51,828 nt of DNA from a bacterium BMS3Bbin03 (GCA_002898015.1 BDTM01000092.1:1-51828); one strand, 5' to 3'. Positions 34,008 through 42,724 are shown, numbered from the stretch's first letter. Translations and numbers: made by a program. The notes: generated by a model from the sequence alone, not told the origin.

Positions 34008-35201
34008 TCAATCAATGCTAATGTTATAAGCAAACTGCGCATAAAATGCCGACGCTTTCACCAGATCGTCAACCGGCACTCTTTCATTCGGAGTGTGTGC
34101 CAGCACTTCATTTCCGGGTCCAAACCCGATCATCGGCACGCCGTAAAGCCCGTTAAGGGTCACGCCATTCGTGGAAAATGTCCATTTGCCGATTTTGGGA
34201 TCTTTTCCGAAGAGGCTTCGGAAAGCGGATACGCCCGTTTGAACCACCGGGTGGTTTTCCGGCATTTTCCAGGTCGGAAAATATTTTTCCATGCCGTAAG
34301 TTAAGCCGGTGTAGGATTTTTCTTTGTATTGAAGCACTTCCACGGTCGCCTCCATGCCGCGAACAATCCGTTCGATTTCCGCCACGGCCGATTCTTTTGT
34401 CTCACCCCAGGTGAGTCTGCGATCCAGATGAATGCGCGCATAATCAGCCACCGCACACAGGGAAGGACTTCCGGATACAAACGCCGTGACCGCTACGCTT
34501 CCTTTTCCCAGAAATTCATCGGCTTTCAGCCGCTCGTTGAGTTTTTCAATCGCAAGGCAGGCTTGTGAGGCCATATAAATTGCGTTCTCCCCGCGCTCCG
34601 GGGCGGCTGCGTGTGCTGAAAACCCTTTAAACGTCACTTCGATTTCCATTCGTCCCCGGTGTCCCCGGTAGAGGTTCAGATTGGTCGGTTCCGTGCTAAT
34701 GGCTGCATCCGGCCGGATTTTGTCCTCTTCGATTATGTATTTCCAGCACAAGCCGTCGCAGTCTTCCTCCATGACGCTCCCAACAAAATAGACCGACATG
34801 TCCCGGTCAAAACCCAGCTCTTTCAAAATCCTGCCTGTTGTTACAAACGCCGCGGCGCCTCCCTCCTGATCGACGGCACCCAAACCCTGCACAAAACCGT
34901 CCTTAATCTCTCCGGAAAACGGATCAAATTCCCAATTTTCGGGATTGCCGACATCCACCGTATCCAGATGCGCGTCGATTGCCAGAATTTTTTTACCGCT
35001 GCCCACGCGCCCGATCACATTCCCGAACGGATCAACACGGACTTCATCGAAACCGGCTTCTTCCATCTGCCGTTTTAATTCCTTCACAACCCCTTCTTCC
35101 TGCCGGCTTAAAGAAGAGATTTTGACCAATTTGGAGAGGTTCTCCGCCGTGTAGCCGCGGTATTTTTCGGCCAGATTGAGTATCTTTTTGGAAAGCGCCA
35201 T
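34008..35201 (-). CDS. ygeY: YgeY-type M20 metallohydrolase
   Basis: The 397-residue protein is an M20-family dinuclear zinc hydrolase. The metal ligands and base appear in LAIDAHLDTVD, GAVDQEGGAAA, VMEEDCDG and ISTEPTN. The family is often labelled a selenium-metabolism-linked hydrolase and is a fixed member of the ygeW-xdhD gene set, where it is thought to hydrolyse a ureido or amide intermediate. It is the first gene of the purine-type block, and a structured inverted repeat lies 19 nt upstream of its ATG. AAAGGA and GAGG both precede the start. Confidence 0.92.
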   Translation of the reverse strand: MALSKKILNLAEKYRGYTAENLSKLVKISSLSRQEEGVVKELKRQMEEAGFDEVRVDPFGNVIGRVGSGKKILAIDAHLDTVDVGNPENWEFDPFSGEIKDGFVQGLGAVDQEGGAAAFVTTGRILKELGFDRDMSVYFVGSVMEEDCDGLCWKYIIEEDKIRPDAAISTEPTNLNLYRGHRGRMEIEVTFKGFSAHAAAPERGENAIYMASQACLAIEKLNERLKADEFLGKGSVAVTAFVSGSPSLCAVADYARIHLDRRLTWGETKESAVAEIERIVRGMEATVEVLQYKEKSYTGLTYGMEKYFPTWKMPENHPVVQTGVSAFRSLFGKDPKIGKWTFSTNGVTLNGLYGVPMIGFGPGNEVLAHTPNERVPVDDLVKASAFYAQFAYNISID

Positions 35202-35220
35202 GCCTCAATTTCCTTTCAAT

Positions 35221-35314
35221 ATTAAATGCTCTATCGCTGCGAGTTTTTCTGAACGCATTTTTTGAAAAAAACACGCAGCGGCCGATGTTAAAATAACAAT
35301 TTAGAGTATTTAAT
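35221..35314 (-). promoter_or_regulatory. Nested inverted repeat in the leader of the ygeY block
   Basis: Outer arms at 35221-35233 (ATTAAATGCTCTA) and 35302-35314 (TAGAGTATTTAAT) are complementary with one mismatch. Inside, CGCTGCG (35235-35241) and CGCAGCG (35274-35280) are perfect and extend through GTTTTT/AAAAAC. The whole 94-bp structure ends 19 nt before the ygeY start, close to its ribosome binding site. It could be a structured leader RNA or an operator, or a tiny mobile element; it fits no riboswitch class that I recognise. Confidence 0.5.
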
Positions 35315-35361
35315 GCAACTGAAAAAAAGCCGTGCAGCGGCATTCCAGATATTTTGTGTTT

Positions 35362-35384
35362 CCGAAAAACCGGCCGTTCCGGTT
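35362..35384 (-). terminator. Probable terminator after dapA
   Basis: On the minus strand the dapA stop codon runs directly into AACCGG-AACGG-CCGGTT followed by TTTC. The stem is six G/C-rich pairs with a short T-run. It separates the dap genes from the ygeY block. Confidence 0.5.
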
Positions 35385-36273
35385 AAGAAATTAATTCCAA
35401 CTGCTTCAAAAGCCGGGCCAACTTTTCTTTGGCTGCAGGGCTCATTTTTACCAGGGGCAGGCGGAAATTGTCTTCAATGTGCCCCATAAGGGAAAGGGCT
35501 GTTTTAACCGGGATGGGATTGCTTTCCAGAAAGTTCATCTCCATTAAGGGGAGAAGATGGTAATGAATGTGTCTGGCGGTTTTCCAGTCATTCTTAAAAG
35601 CGCTGTGAACCATCTTGTGGAGAAGCCGGGGGGTTTCATTGGCGACCACGGAGACCACACCGTCGGCCCCAAGGGCGAGAAGGGGGAGCGTGATGGAATC
35701 ATCGCCGGAGAGTACCACGAAATCCTTCGGACGATTTCTCAAGATGGCCATGATCTGGGAAAGGTTGCCGCTGGCTTCCTTGATCCCCACAATATTTTCG
35801 GTATCGGCGAGTTTAAGGGTGGTGTCCGCCGAAATGTTTGTTCCCGTTCTTCCCGGGACGTTGTAAATAATCACCGGCAGACGGGTCGCCTGTGCGATGG
35901 CTCTGAAATGTTGATAAAACCCTTCCTGAGTCGGTTTGTTGTAGTAAGGTCCCACAGACAGGATCCCGTCTGCGCCGGCCTGTTCGGCGTGCTGAGTCAG
36001 CGAAATGGCTTCCCGCGTGGCGTTGCTGCCGGTGCCGCAGAGAACGGGAATGCGTCCCCCGGCCTGCTGAATGACCAGATCCATGACATGGTCATGTTCA
36101 TCATGCGTGAGGGTGGCGCTTTCGCCTGTTGTGCCGCAGGCCAGAATCACATCGGTGCCCTGGTCAATGTGCCAATCCACAAGATGGCGCAGTTTGGGTT
36201 CGTCGATGCGGCCCGCCTCGTCAAAGGGTGTTACCAATGCCACTGTGGTGCCTCGAAATTGTGTGCCGTTCAT
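35383..36273 (-). CDS. dapA: 4-Hydroxy-tetrahydrodipicolinate synthase
   Basis: DapA condenses pyruvate with aspartate semialdehyde, the first committed step to lysine. The 296-residue barrel has the Schiff-base lysine Lys165 in VGIKEASG, Tyr137 and Arg142 in IIYNVPGRTG and the GTTGESATLT loop. It follows dapB after 51 nt with AAAGGA before the ATG, and is probably controlled by the lysine riboswitch upstream of dapB. Confidence 0.96.
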   Translation of the reverse strand: MNGTQFRGTTVALVTPFDEAGRIDEPKLRHLVDWHIDQGTDVILACGTTGESATLTHDEHDHVMDLVIQQAGGRIPVLCGTGSNATREAISLTQHAEQAGADGILSVGPYYNKPTQEGFYQHFRAIAQATRLPVIIYNVPGRTGTNISADTTLKLADTENIVGIKEASGNLSQIMAILRNRPKDFVVLSGDDSITLPLLALGADGVVSVVANETPRLLHKMVHSAFKNDWKTARHIHYHLLPLMEMNFLESNPIPVKTALSLMGHIEDNFRLPLVKMSPAAKEKLARLLKQLELIS

Positions 36274-36324
36274 GATTAAATCCTTTCTTTTTGATTTGGT
36301 TAAACCTTTATAATATTAGCTCGT

Positions 36325-37050
36325 TTAGATCGCCAGAATATCCTGCATGAAATCGTCCATGGTGAAAATACCGTTTCTGTCCGCAAGCCATTCCGCCGCC
36401 CGCAAGGCGCCGTAAGCAAATCCTTCACGCCCGGTCGACTGGTGCCGGATGGTCAGCAGATCGAAAGGTGAATTAAATCCGGCTTCATGGGTCCCCGGCA
36501 GGGAACCGACCCGCGTGGAGGTCACGTGGAGGGCCTCCGGTGCGATACGCCCATGCGAGGTTTCAAATAAAGGGTGTTCTTTTGGACTCAAATTGGACAG
36601 CAAAATTCCGGCAAGCATTTTAGCCGTTCCGCTTGGGCTGTCCGCCTTCGCGGCATGATGCCATTCGTGAATGTAGGCATCGTAGTTTCCGATTGAGTTT
36701 ATCATCCGGGAAAGGATTCCGGATGCCTTCAGGAACACATAGACACCAAACGAAAAGTTCGGACTGTAAAGCACCGTCAGCCCGTCGATTTTTGTCATTT
36801 CTCCCAACTGATGGGTCCAGCCGGTGGTGCCCTCGACAACCGGGATTCCAAGCCGTGCCGCCGCGTTCAGATTGTCCGGAACGGCCTCTGCCGTTGAGAA
36901 ATCAATTAAAACTTCCGCCCCATTCAGGCGGGAATCAGGGGTGAGCGGGGTCTCTTTTTCAAAAATCACGGCGATGGTATGGCCGCGTTCCACCGCTAAT
37001 TTTTCAATCGTCCGGCCCATTCTTCCGTTTCCAAGGAGTCCAATCTTCAT
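36325..37050 (-). CDS. dapB: 4-Hydroxy-tetrahydrodipicolinate reductase
   Basis: DapB reduces dihydrodipicolinate with NAD(P)H. The 241-residue protein has the dinucleotide loop GLLGNGRMGRTI, IDFSTAEAVPDNL, EGTTGW and the catalytic HEWHHAAKADSPSGTA segment. It is somewhat shorter than the E. coli enzyme, as in many other phyla. AAGGG precedes the ATG. It is the first gene after the riboswitch, with a leader of about 425 nt. Confidence 0.95.
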   Translation of the reverse strand: MKIGLLGNGRMGRTIEKLAVERGHTIAVIFEKETPLTPDSRLNGAEVLIDFSTAEAVPDNLNAAARLGIPVVEGTTGWTHQLGEMTKIDGLTVLYSPNFSFGVYVFLKASGILSRMINSIGNYDAYIHEWHHAAKADSPSGTAKMLAGILLSNLSPKEHPLFETSHGRIAPEALHVTSTRVGSLPGTHEAGFNSPFDLLTIRHQSTGREGFAYGALRAAEWLADRNGIFTMDDFMQDILAI

Positions 37051-37216
37051 TGTGTGTACCCTTTCGATTCGTTATAAAAAAAACTTCTGCCGCAAAGCCG
37101 CACAAAAGAGGCACAAAAAGCGCAAAAGATTTCATTCTAAATAAATAAAGAGGAAAATCTTTTGTGAAGAGGGTGAACCCGTGACGGAGAAATTATCTTG
37201 AAGGCGCTAAAAAACG

Positions 37217-37268
37217 GCTAAAAAATAAAAAAGGTTGATCAAACCGAAGAACCTTGATTTAATCAACC
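37217..37268 (-). terminator. Intrinsic terminator of the lysine riboswitch expression platform
   Basis: On the minus strand GGTTGAT (37262-37268) pairs with ATCAACC (37233-37239), with further pairing inside and a UUCG-type tip, and is followed by a run rich in T (37217-37232). An upstream CCTAC (about 37295-37300) could pair with GGTAGG and compete with the hairpin. This is the usual on/off arrangement for transcription attenuation. Confidence 0.85.
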
Positions 37269-37305
37269 TACCAGGATGTTGGTGTTTTTATTCAGTAGGG
37301 TGTTT

Positions 37306-37476
37306 AAATAGCGCTCCACGGATTTATCTCTCCGTGACAGTCCAGCGGTTATTCACACACTGACCCAACAGTTTGTTAAGCGGGACAAAACTGTTTCGGC
37401 CCGTTACCCTTTTGCCGTTTCCTTTTCAGGTCGCTTTCCCTCGAAAACGGTGACTCATGCAACAGGCGCCTCTATT
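37306..37476 (-). promoter_or_regulatory. Lysine riboswitch (L box) aptamer
   Basis: Read on the minus strand, the P1 stem pairs AAATAGAGGCGC with GGAGCGCTATTT. Between them are the conserved L-box blocks GAGGGAAAG, GGCAAAAGGGTAACGGGCCG, the AACTGTTGGGTCAGTG arm and CTGGACTGTCACGGA ending in CCGTGGAGCGCTA. The order and spacing match the five-helix lysine aptamer. It sits upstream of dapB and dapA, whose products make lysine precursors, and is followed by a terminator, so lysine should switch the operon off. Confidence 0.92.
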
Positions 37477-37593
37477 TGATAAACTAAATTAGTTACAAAT
37501 CTATAAAATAAAATACCGGATTGCAAGATTATTTTTTAAAAATTTGTATTCACTTTAAAAAATGATTATATTTAAAATCGTTGAAATTTTAAA

Positions 37594-38898
37594 ATGGTTT
37601 ACACAATGAAGATAAAATCTGTTGCACGCGGCAGCATCGGGGATGAAATCGGTTTGCGGCCGGGGGACAATCTTTTGGAAATCAACGGGCACCCCATTCG
37701 TGATGTGATTGACTATCGATTCTACGAGAATGATGAATTTTTGCAGTTGCTTGTGCAGCGGGACGGCGAAATCATCACGTATGCCGTTGAAAAAGATCCT
37801 TACGATTCGACCGGCCTGGAATTTTCCGAACTGAAATTCAAAGCGTGCGGCAACAAGTGTGTGTTTTGTTTCACCGATCAGAATCCAAAAGGCATGCGCA
37901 AGTCCTTGTATTTTAAAGACGAAGATTACCGGCTGTCTTTTCTGTACGGGAATTATACCACGCTGACCAACGTCAAACAATCCGATCTGGATCGAATCGT
38001 TGAGCAGCGTCTCTCCCCGTTTTACGTTTCCGTTCACGCGACGGATTGGGAGATTCGAAAATTTCTGTTGGGCATTAAGCGAAATGATTTTTTATTGGAC
38101 AAACTTCAATTTCTGACGGAACACGGCATCGAGATTCACGCGCAAATTGTATTGTGTCCTGGAATTAATGACGGTGAAATATTCGGGAGAACCATTGCGG
38201 ATTTAAAGCGGTTTTATCCGGGAATCCGTTCAACCGCGGTTGTTCCGCTCGGTTTAACGGCGCACCGGCAGGGGTTAACGCCTCTCACGCCCGTGACGGG
38301 GGCATACGCACGGCCGCTTGTCTTTAACATTTATGAACTTCAGCAGCAATTTCTTGAAGAATTGGGCACGCGATTTTTATTTGTGTCCGATGAATTTTTG
38401 GTCCGTGCGGGAGTGCCTATTCCGGAAGCCGGGGCTTATGAAGATTATCCGCAATTGGAGGACGGCGTGGGCGTTTTGAGATCGATGATCGAGAATGTGC
38501 GGGCACTTGCCCGGAAACTCCCGAAATCCCTCCGAAAAGCCCGACAGGTCACAATCGTCTCGGGAGAGCTGGCGCATCCTTTTGTCGAGGAAGAGGTTGT
38601 CAAGAGGCTTAACCGGATTCAGCACCTGACTGCTGAACTCCTGCCCGTCAAAAACAAGTTTTACGGTGAAACCGTGACGGTAATGGGTTTGTTAACCGGC
38701 CGGGACATTTTTACCGCCCTTCAAAAACAGGGCGGCGGCGGGGAAATCTTATTGTCCGAAAAATTGTTAAATCACGACGGTGTTTTTCTGGATGATTGGA
38801 AACCGAAAATGATCGAAAAGCGTTTAAATCGTAAAATTTATTTTGTAGATGATTATTTCAGAAATTTACCGGAAATTTTAAGAAAATTGGATTCATGA
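37594..38898 (+). CDS. DUF512 radical SAM-like protein with N-terminal PDZ domain
   Basis: The 434-residue protein begins with a PDZ-like domain (residues ~5-60, VARGSIGDEIGLRPGDNLLEINGHPI). An iron-sulfur site follows with Cys85, Cys89 and Cys92 in KACGNKCVFCFTDQNPKGMR, as in radical SAM enzymes, then the DUF512 domain (VVPLGLTAHRQGL, SDEFLVRAG, VTVMGLLTGRD). Its biochemical role is not known to me. No good ribosome binding site is seen; an ATG at 37606 is an alternative start. The stop overlaps the der start as ATGA, a pairing found in other bacteria, which hints at a job linked to ribosome assembly or translation. Confidence 0.9.
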   Translation: MVYTMKIKSVARGSIGDEIGLRPGDNLLEINGHPIRDVIDYRFYENDEFLQLLVQRDGEIITYAVEKDPYDSTGLEFSELKFKACGNKCVFCFTDQNPKGMRKSLYFKDEDYRLSFLYGNYTTLTNVKQSDLDRIVEQRLSPFYVSVHATDWEIRKFLLGIKRNDFLLDKLQFLTEHGIEIHAQIVLCPGINDGEIFGRTIADLKRFYPGIRSTAVVPLGLTAHRQGLTPLTPVTGAYARPLVFNIYELQQQFLEELGTRFLFVSDEFLVRAGVPIPEAGAYEDYPQLEDGVGVLRSMIENVRALARKLPKSLRKARQVTIVSGELAHPFVEEEVVKRLNRIQHLTAELLPVKNKFYGETVTVMGLLTGRDIFTALQKQGGGGEILLSEKLLNHDGVFLDDWKPKMIEKRLNRKIYFVDDYFRNLPEILRKLDS

Positions 38899-40205
38899 AA
38901 CAATTACCGGTTGTAGCCATTGTCGGACGCCCCAATGTGGGAAAATCAACCCTGTTCAATCGGGCTCTGCGGAAACGGGAGGCGATTGTCCACGATATGC
39001 CGGGTGTGACGCGCGACCGCAAATATTCGGAGGCGGAATGGACGGGACACGCATTCACACTGGTGGACACCGGCGGCTTTTTGCCTCAAAGCGAAGATGT
39101 CATGACCAGCGCCGTTGCGCATCAGGTGGAAAAGGCCATCGAAGAAGCGGACGTTTTGGTTCTTGTTGTGGACGGCAAGGAAGGCCTCTATCCGATCGAT
39201 GAAGAAATTGCCGTCATACTTCAGCGAACCAGCAAACCGGTGCTTCTGGTGGCGAACAAAGTGGACAACGCCAGGCGGCTGGAGAACATCTACGAATTTT
39301 ACAAATTAAATCTGGGTGATCCCATACCGGTATCGGCAATTTCGGGCAGGGGTTCGGGTGATCTTCTGGATAAAATTGTTTCTGTGCTGCCCAGGCAAGC
39401 ACAATTGGAGGAGATGGATGCCATTCGCCTGGCAATTATGGGCAAACCGAATGTGGGGAAATCTTCTTTTGTAAACGCCATTTTAGGGGAGGAGAAGGTG
39501 ATTGTCACGGAGATCCCCGGCACCACACGAGACGCGGTGGATCTGCACTTCATGTATTTCAATCGGGATTTTATTATCGTCGACACGGCCGGATTGCGCA
39601 AGCGAACGAAGCTGGATGAAGGTGTGGAATATTATTCCGTCATTCGTGCGATGGACACCATTGAAAAAAGCGATGTGTCGCTGGTTTTTATCTCTGCTGT
39701 GGACGGGCTCACGCATCAGGATACGGCTATCCTCGGCGAGGTGATTAAAAAACGCAAGGGGGTGGTTCTGGTGGTGAACAAGTGGGATCTCCTTGAAAAA
39801 AATGAAAAAACAATTCTTCGATTTGAAGAAGAAATTCGAAAAAGACTCAAAAATTTGTCCTATATTCCGATTGTATTTATATCGGCACTCACAAAAAAGC
39901 GCGTGTTTCAGGCGGTCGATGTGGCAAAATCGGTGTATGAAGAGCGGCGGAAACGGGTGGACACCCCGGAATTAAATGATGTTCTGGGACCGATTCTTCG
40001 GGACACCCCGCCTTTCGTGAGTGACGGGAAACTGCTTAAGATTCACTATGTTACACAGGTAAAAACAGAGCCGCCGCTTTTTGTCTTTTTTACCAATCGC
40101 CCGCAGAGAATTCGTGAAAATTACAAGCGATTTCTGGAGTCCAAAATCAGAGCAAACTTCGGGTTTATGGGAGTGCCCATTTCCTTAATATTTCGACAAA
40201 AATAG
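38895..40205 (+). CDS. der: Ribosome-assembly GTPase Der (EngA)
   Basis: Der carries two tandem GTPase domains and a KH-like C-terminal domain, and acts in 50S subunit maturation. Both G domains are complete: GRPNVGKST, DTGG and NKVD in the first; GKPNVGKSS (from about residue 182), DTAG and NKWD in the second. The KH-like tail has KIHYVTQVKTEPPLFVFFTN. At 436 residues it has the normal length. It is translationally coupled to the DUF512 gene and is followed by the secreted protease gene after 8 nt. Confidence 0.97.
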   Translation: MKQLPVVAIVGRPNVGKSTLFNRALRKREAIVHDMPGVTRDRKYSEAEWTGHAFTLVDTGGFLPQSEDVMTSAVAHQVEKAIEEADVLVLVVDGKEGLYPIDEEIAVILQRTSKPVLLVANKVDNARRLENIYEFYKLNLGDPIPVSAISGRGSGDLLDKIVSVLPRQAQLEEMDAIRLAIMGKPNVGKSSFVNAILGEEKVIVTEIPGTTRDAVDLHFMYFNRDFIIVDTAGLRKRTKLDEGVEYYSVIRAMDTIEKSDVSLVFISAVDGLTHQDTAILGEVIKKRKGVVLVVNKWDLLEKNEKTILRFEEEIRKRLKNLSYIPIVFISALTKKRVFQAVDVAKSVYEERRKRVDTPELNDVLGPILRDTPPFVSDGKLLKIHYVTQVKTEPPLFVFFTNRPQRIRENYKRFLESKIRANFGFMGVPISLIFRQK

Positions 40206-40213
40206 GTTGGTTT

Positions 40214-41980
40214 ATGCGTCGTTTTGGGATAATTTTTATGGTGATTCTATTCGGGCTTGGCTTTCAACAGGTTCAGGGAAAAAGCCTGCGGATGCGGTTG
40301 TTTCAGGATTTTAAAGACGCAAAAATCAGCTACGCGCAAAAATTGGCCTATCAGGGTTATTGGGTGTTTGCACCGGAAAAATTGCCGGAACGGTACAGAG
40401 GTTTTTCCCGGGTACCGGCAAAATGTGCCACATCGATTGTTCAGGAGCTGCGGGAAAATCTCCATAAACTCAGTGAAACCGACCGGGCCTTCTTTCGGTT
40501 CATTTTTTTGCGGCCGAGCCCGGGAATGCTGCCCGATTCGTACGACTCACCGAAAGGTTACTTCAAGATTCATTACACCACTTCCGGAATAAATTCTGTT
40601 CCGGCAGATGATTTTAACGGTAATTCCATTCCGGACTGGATTGAAGAAACGGGTAAAATTTTCGACCACTGTTATGAATTCGAGATTGACACCCTGGGCT
40701 ATGAAAAACCTCCGGTGGACAATCCGAACGATCCGCAAATCGATGTGTACATGTATAATTTGAATGCCTACGGTTTTACCACACCCGATTCGCAGTTTGT
40801 GGACGGGGATCGTCAGGTGGCGAGCTATATTGAAATAGACAATAATTTCAAAGGCAGCGGATTTGCCACGCACGGTCTGGACGCACTGAAAGTGACGGCT
40901 GCCCATGAAATGTTCCATGTCATTCAATTGGGTTACATTCTGCGGAGCACCGATTTTTATTTTTATGAGATGTCATCCGTCTGGATGGAAGACCAGGTTT
41001 ATAATACCATCAATGACTATTACGCGAATCTCCCCGATTTTTTTAATTATCCGGATTTGCCGCTGACGACTTATAACGGGGCGTATGAATATGGGGCGGC
41101 CGTCTGGCTGCGTTTTTTGTCCCTGCGTCACGGCAGGTCAATTGTGCGGCAGATCTGGCAAAATATGCCCGATTACAACAGTCTGAATGCGATGCAGCGC
41201 GTTTTTGTGCAGGAAGGGAGCGACTTTTCCACTGAATTTGCCACCTTCGGCATCTGGAATTATTTTACAGGACAACGCGCGGACACCACGAAATATTACA
41301 AAGAAGGGGACCATTTCCCTGAGATTTACGTGTCTCAGGTGGTGCCGTTTGAATTGGATACCGCGATATCCGGGTCGGCGACGTTCCTGACTTCTCACTA
41401 TTCTAAATTGATTCCCCAGGAGCCGCAGTATTACCACCTGATTCAATCGTACGATACGCCGGCCAACTGGATGTGTGAAGCCATTGTGGCGAAGGATAAT
41501 GCTTACGGTACGTACGTGTTTCACCCGGACAATGGAGGAGCGATCGGCTACATGCCGGCACTCTCGGAGATTATTACAATCATCTCAAACACGCAGACCC
41601 CTGAAAAATATGATTATACTTCCGGTTTTCAGAAAAAACGAAATTACACGCTTAAAATTGTTCAGGGCAAAGGCTATTTTGTTTATAAAAATTCGTTTAA
41701 AAAAATCTTCCCCAATCCTTTCATCGTCGGCGGGGACGCCATTCTATCGCTTGAATTTACCGTTGAAAAAAAATCGTTTGCCAATTTTTTGGTGTTGAAT
41801 GAAAACGGGCGTCCGGTTTATTCCGTGCCGTTAGGACGCGTGGCAAAAGGCTTCCACTCCCGGAAAGTCATCTGGAACGGAAAAGCCGATAATGGAAATC
41901 CGGTGCCGTCAGGGATTTATCTGGCGGCTATTTCGGGGGATGGCCTGTTCATCATGACGAAATTGGCCGTCGTGCGATAG
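40214..41980 (+). CDS. Secreted MXAN_6640-type putative metalloprotease with Por-type sorting tail
   Basis: The 588-residue product has a signal peptide (MRRFGIIFMVILFGLGFQQV) and a central zinc-protease-like domain. The metal motif His231-Glu-Met-Phe-His235 lies in TAAHEMFHVIQLGY, followed by a conserved WMEDQVYN segment that may give the third ligand. PADDFNGNSIPDWIEE just upstream resembles a calcium-binding loop (thrombospondin-3-like). The C-terminal ~95 residues form a FlgD/Por-like sorting domain (IFPNPFIVGG, VIWNGKADNGNPVPSGIYLA). It is probably exported by a type IX-like route. It follows der after 8 nt, although the functions are unrelated. Confidence 0.82.
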   Translation: MRRFGIIFMVILFGLGFQQVQGKSLRMRLFQDFKDAKISYAQKLAYQGYWVFAPEKLPERYRGFSRVPAKCATSIVQELRENLHKLSETDRAFFRFIFLRPSPGMLPDSYDSPKGYFKIHYTTSGINSVPADDFNGNSIPDWIEETGKIFDHCYEFEIDTLGYEKPPVDNPNDPQIDVYMYNLNAYGFTTPDSQFVDGDRQVASYIEIDNNFKGSGFATHGLDALKVTAAHEMFHVIQLGYILRSTDFYFYEMSSVWMEDQVYNTINDYYANLPDFFNYPDLPLTTYNGAYEYGAAVWLRFLSLRHGRSIVRQIWQNMPDYNSLNAMQRVFVQEGSDFSTEFATFGIWNYFTGQRADTTKYYKEGDHFPEIYVSQVVPFELDTAISGSATFLTSHYSKLIPQEPQYYHLIQSYDTPANWMCEAIVAKDNAYGTYVFHPDNGGAIGYMPALSEIITIISNTQTPEKYDYTSGFQKKRNYTLKIVQGKGYFVYKNSFKKIFPNPFIVGGDAILSLEFTVEKKSFANFLVLNENGRPVYSVPLGRVAKGFHSRKVIWNGKADNGNPVPSGIYLAAISGDGLFIMTKLAVVR

Positions 41981-42050
41981 CCGTTTTTTTTTGCTCCCAC
42001 GAATGGACACGAATAGTCACGAAAAAAAACAAGGGTGTCAGGCACTTGGC

Positions 42051-42226
42051 TATAAACATTATGTCCCTACGGGACTTTCAAAAAAATTGAATTTTGAAGT
42101 TTCTTCCATAAAATCAGATTCGTTGCTTTTACAAACCTCTGCCACGATAGAACCGCTTCATTGAACAGAGATAGTCTTTAATGATACATCCATCATCCAA
42201 GTCCCGTTAGGGACAAAATGTTTATA
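42051..42226. repeat. Inverted pair of short CCGTAGGG-type repeats
   Basis: The left arm (TATAAACATTATGTCCCTAC, 42051-42070, continuing to 42075) is the near-exact complement of the right arm GTCCCGTTAGGGAC...GTTTATA (42201-42226). Each arm also carries a small palindrome (GTCCC with GGGAC). The 125 nt between have no coding potential. It looks like a small inverted-repeat element. Confidence 0.6.
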
Positions 42227-42306
42227 GAAAAATTTCTCTGTCCATTTTGAGTGCCGTTAGGTATGAAATGTAAAATTTGTCTATACTGGTGCCTGAAAAG
42301 AATAAT
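42199..42306. repeat. Dispersed repeat shared with 7283-7390
   Basis: This is the partner of the repeat near 7.3 kb, sharing CTCTGTCCATTTTGAGTGCC and the flanking CCGTTAGG motifs. Here a second shared block (42337-42378) follows after about 30 bp, so this copy seems to preserve the uninterrupted arrangement. Confidence 0.75.
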
Positions 42307-42724
42307 AGTATTAATAACCATTGGAAATACGAAACAGCCATTTGTAAATACTATATTTATAAACTACTGAATAGTCATTAGCGTGACACCGGTTACATAC
42401 GGCGGACGAAATGTAATTCTTTCCAATATAAAGAGTTGAACCCTTACGTTGACGGTTACGGATATTGACGGTTTTGCGCCAACCCCATGCCTGAAGCGTG
42501 ACGCGTTTTTAATAAAAAATCCGGCCGCAGGACGTTTCAATGCCAGCGCGGCTTAGCCAAAACTACATCTCCGTCTTTGTGCCTCTCCCCCAAAGGAAAA
42601 CACTGCCTGTTAATGGGTAATAATTTCCTCTTTTTGGATTTCATCGACAGCCTCAAATTTTCCTAATCTTCCGATATTCCTTAAAAAACAAACAGATAGT
42701 CTTTGTCCGCGGCACGTTATTTTT

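Larger units (their letters stand above)
37051..37593. other. Divergent intergenic region with the lysine leader
   Basis: This 543-bp gap separates dapB (minus) from the DUF512 gene (plus). It contains the lysine riboswitch and its terminator on the minus strand. The promoter for dapB should lie in the AT-rich 37477-37560; a plus-strand promoter must overlap it. No further gene is visible. Confidence 0.75.

Noticed and set aside
21077..35201. Selenocysteine (UGA) readthrough in the purine-type cluster
   Set aside because: The cluster is often linked to selenium, but every gene reads as a full-length frame without an internal TGA. Labile selenium cannot be judged from sequence.
35557..36279. 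240-codon plus-strand open frame
   Set aside because: It is antisense to dapA, which has all its catalytic residues.
42051..42226. Complete insertion sequence
   Set aside because: The paired inverted repeats enclose only about 125 nt without coding capacity, so only a small repeat element can be supported.
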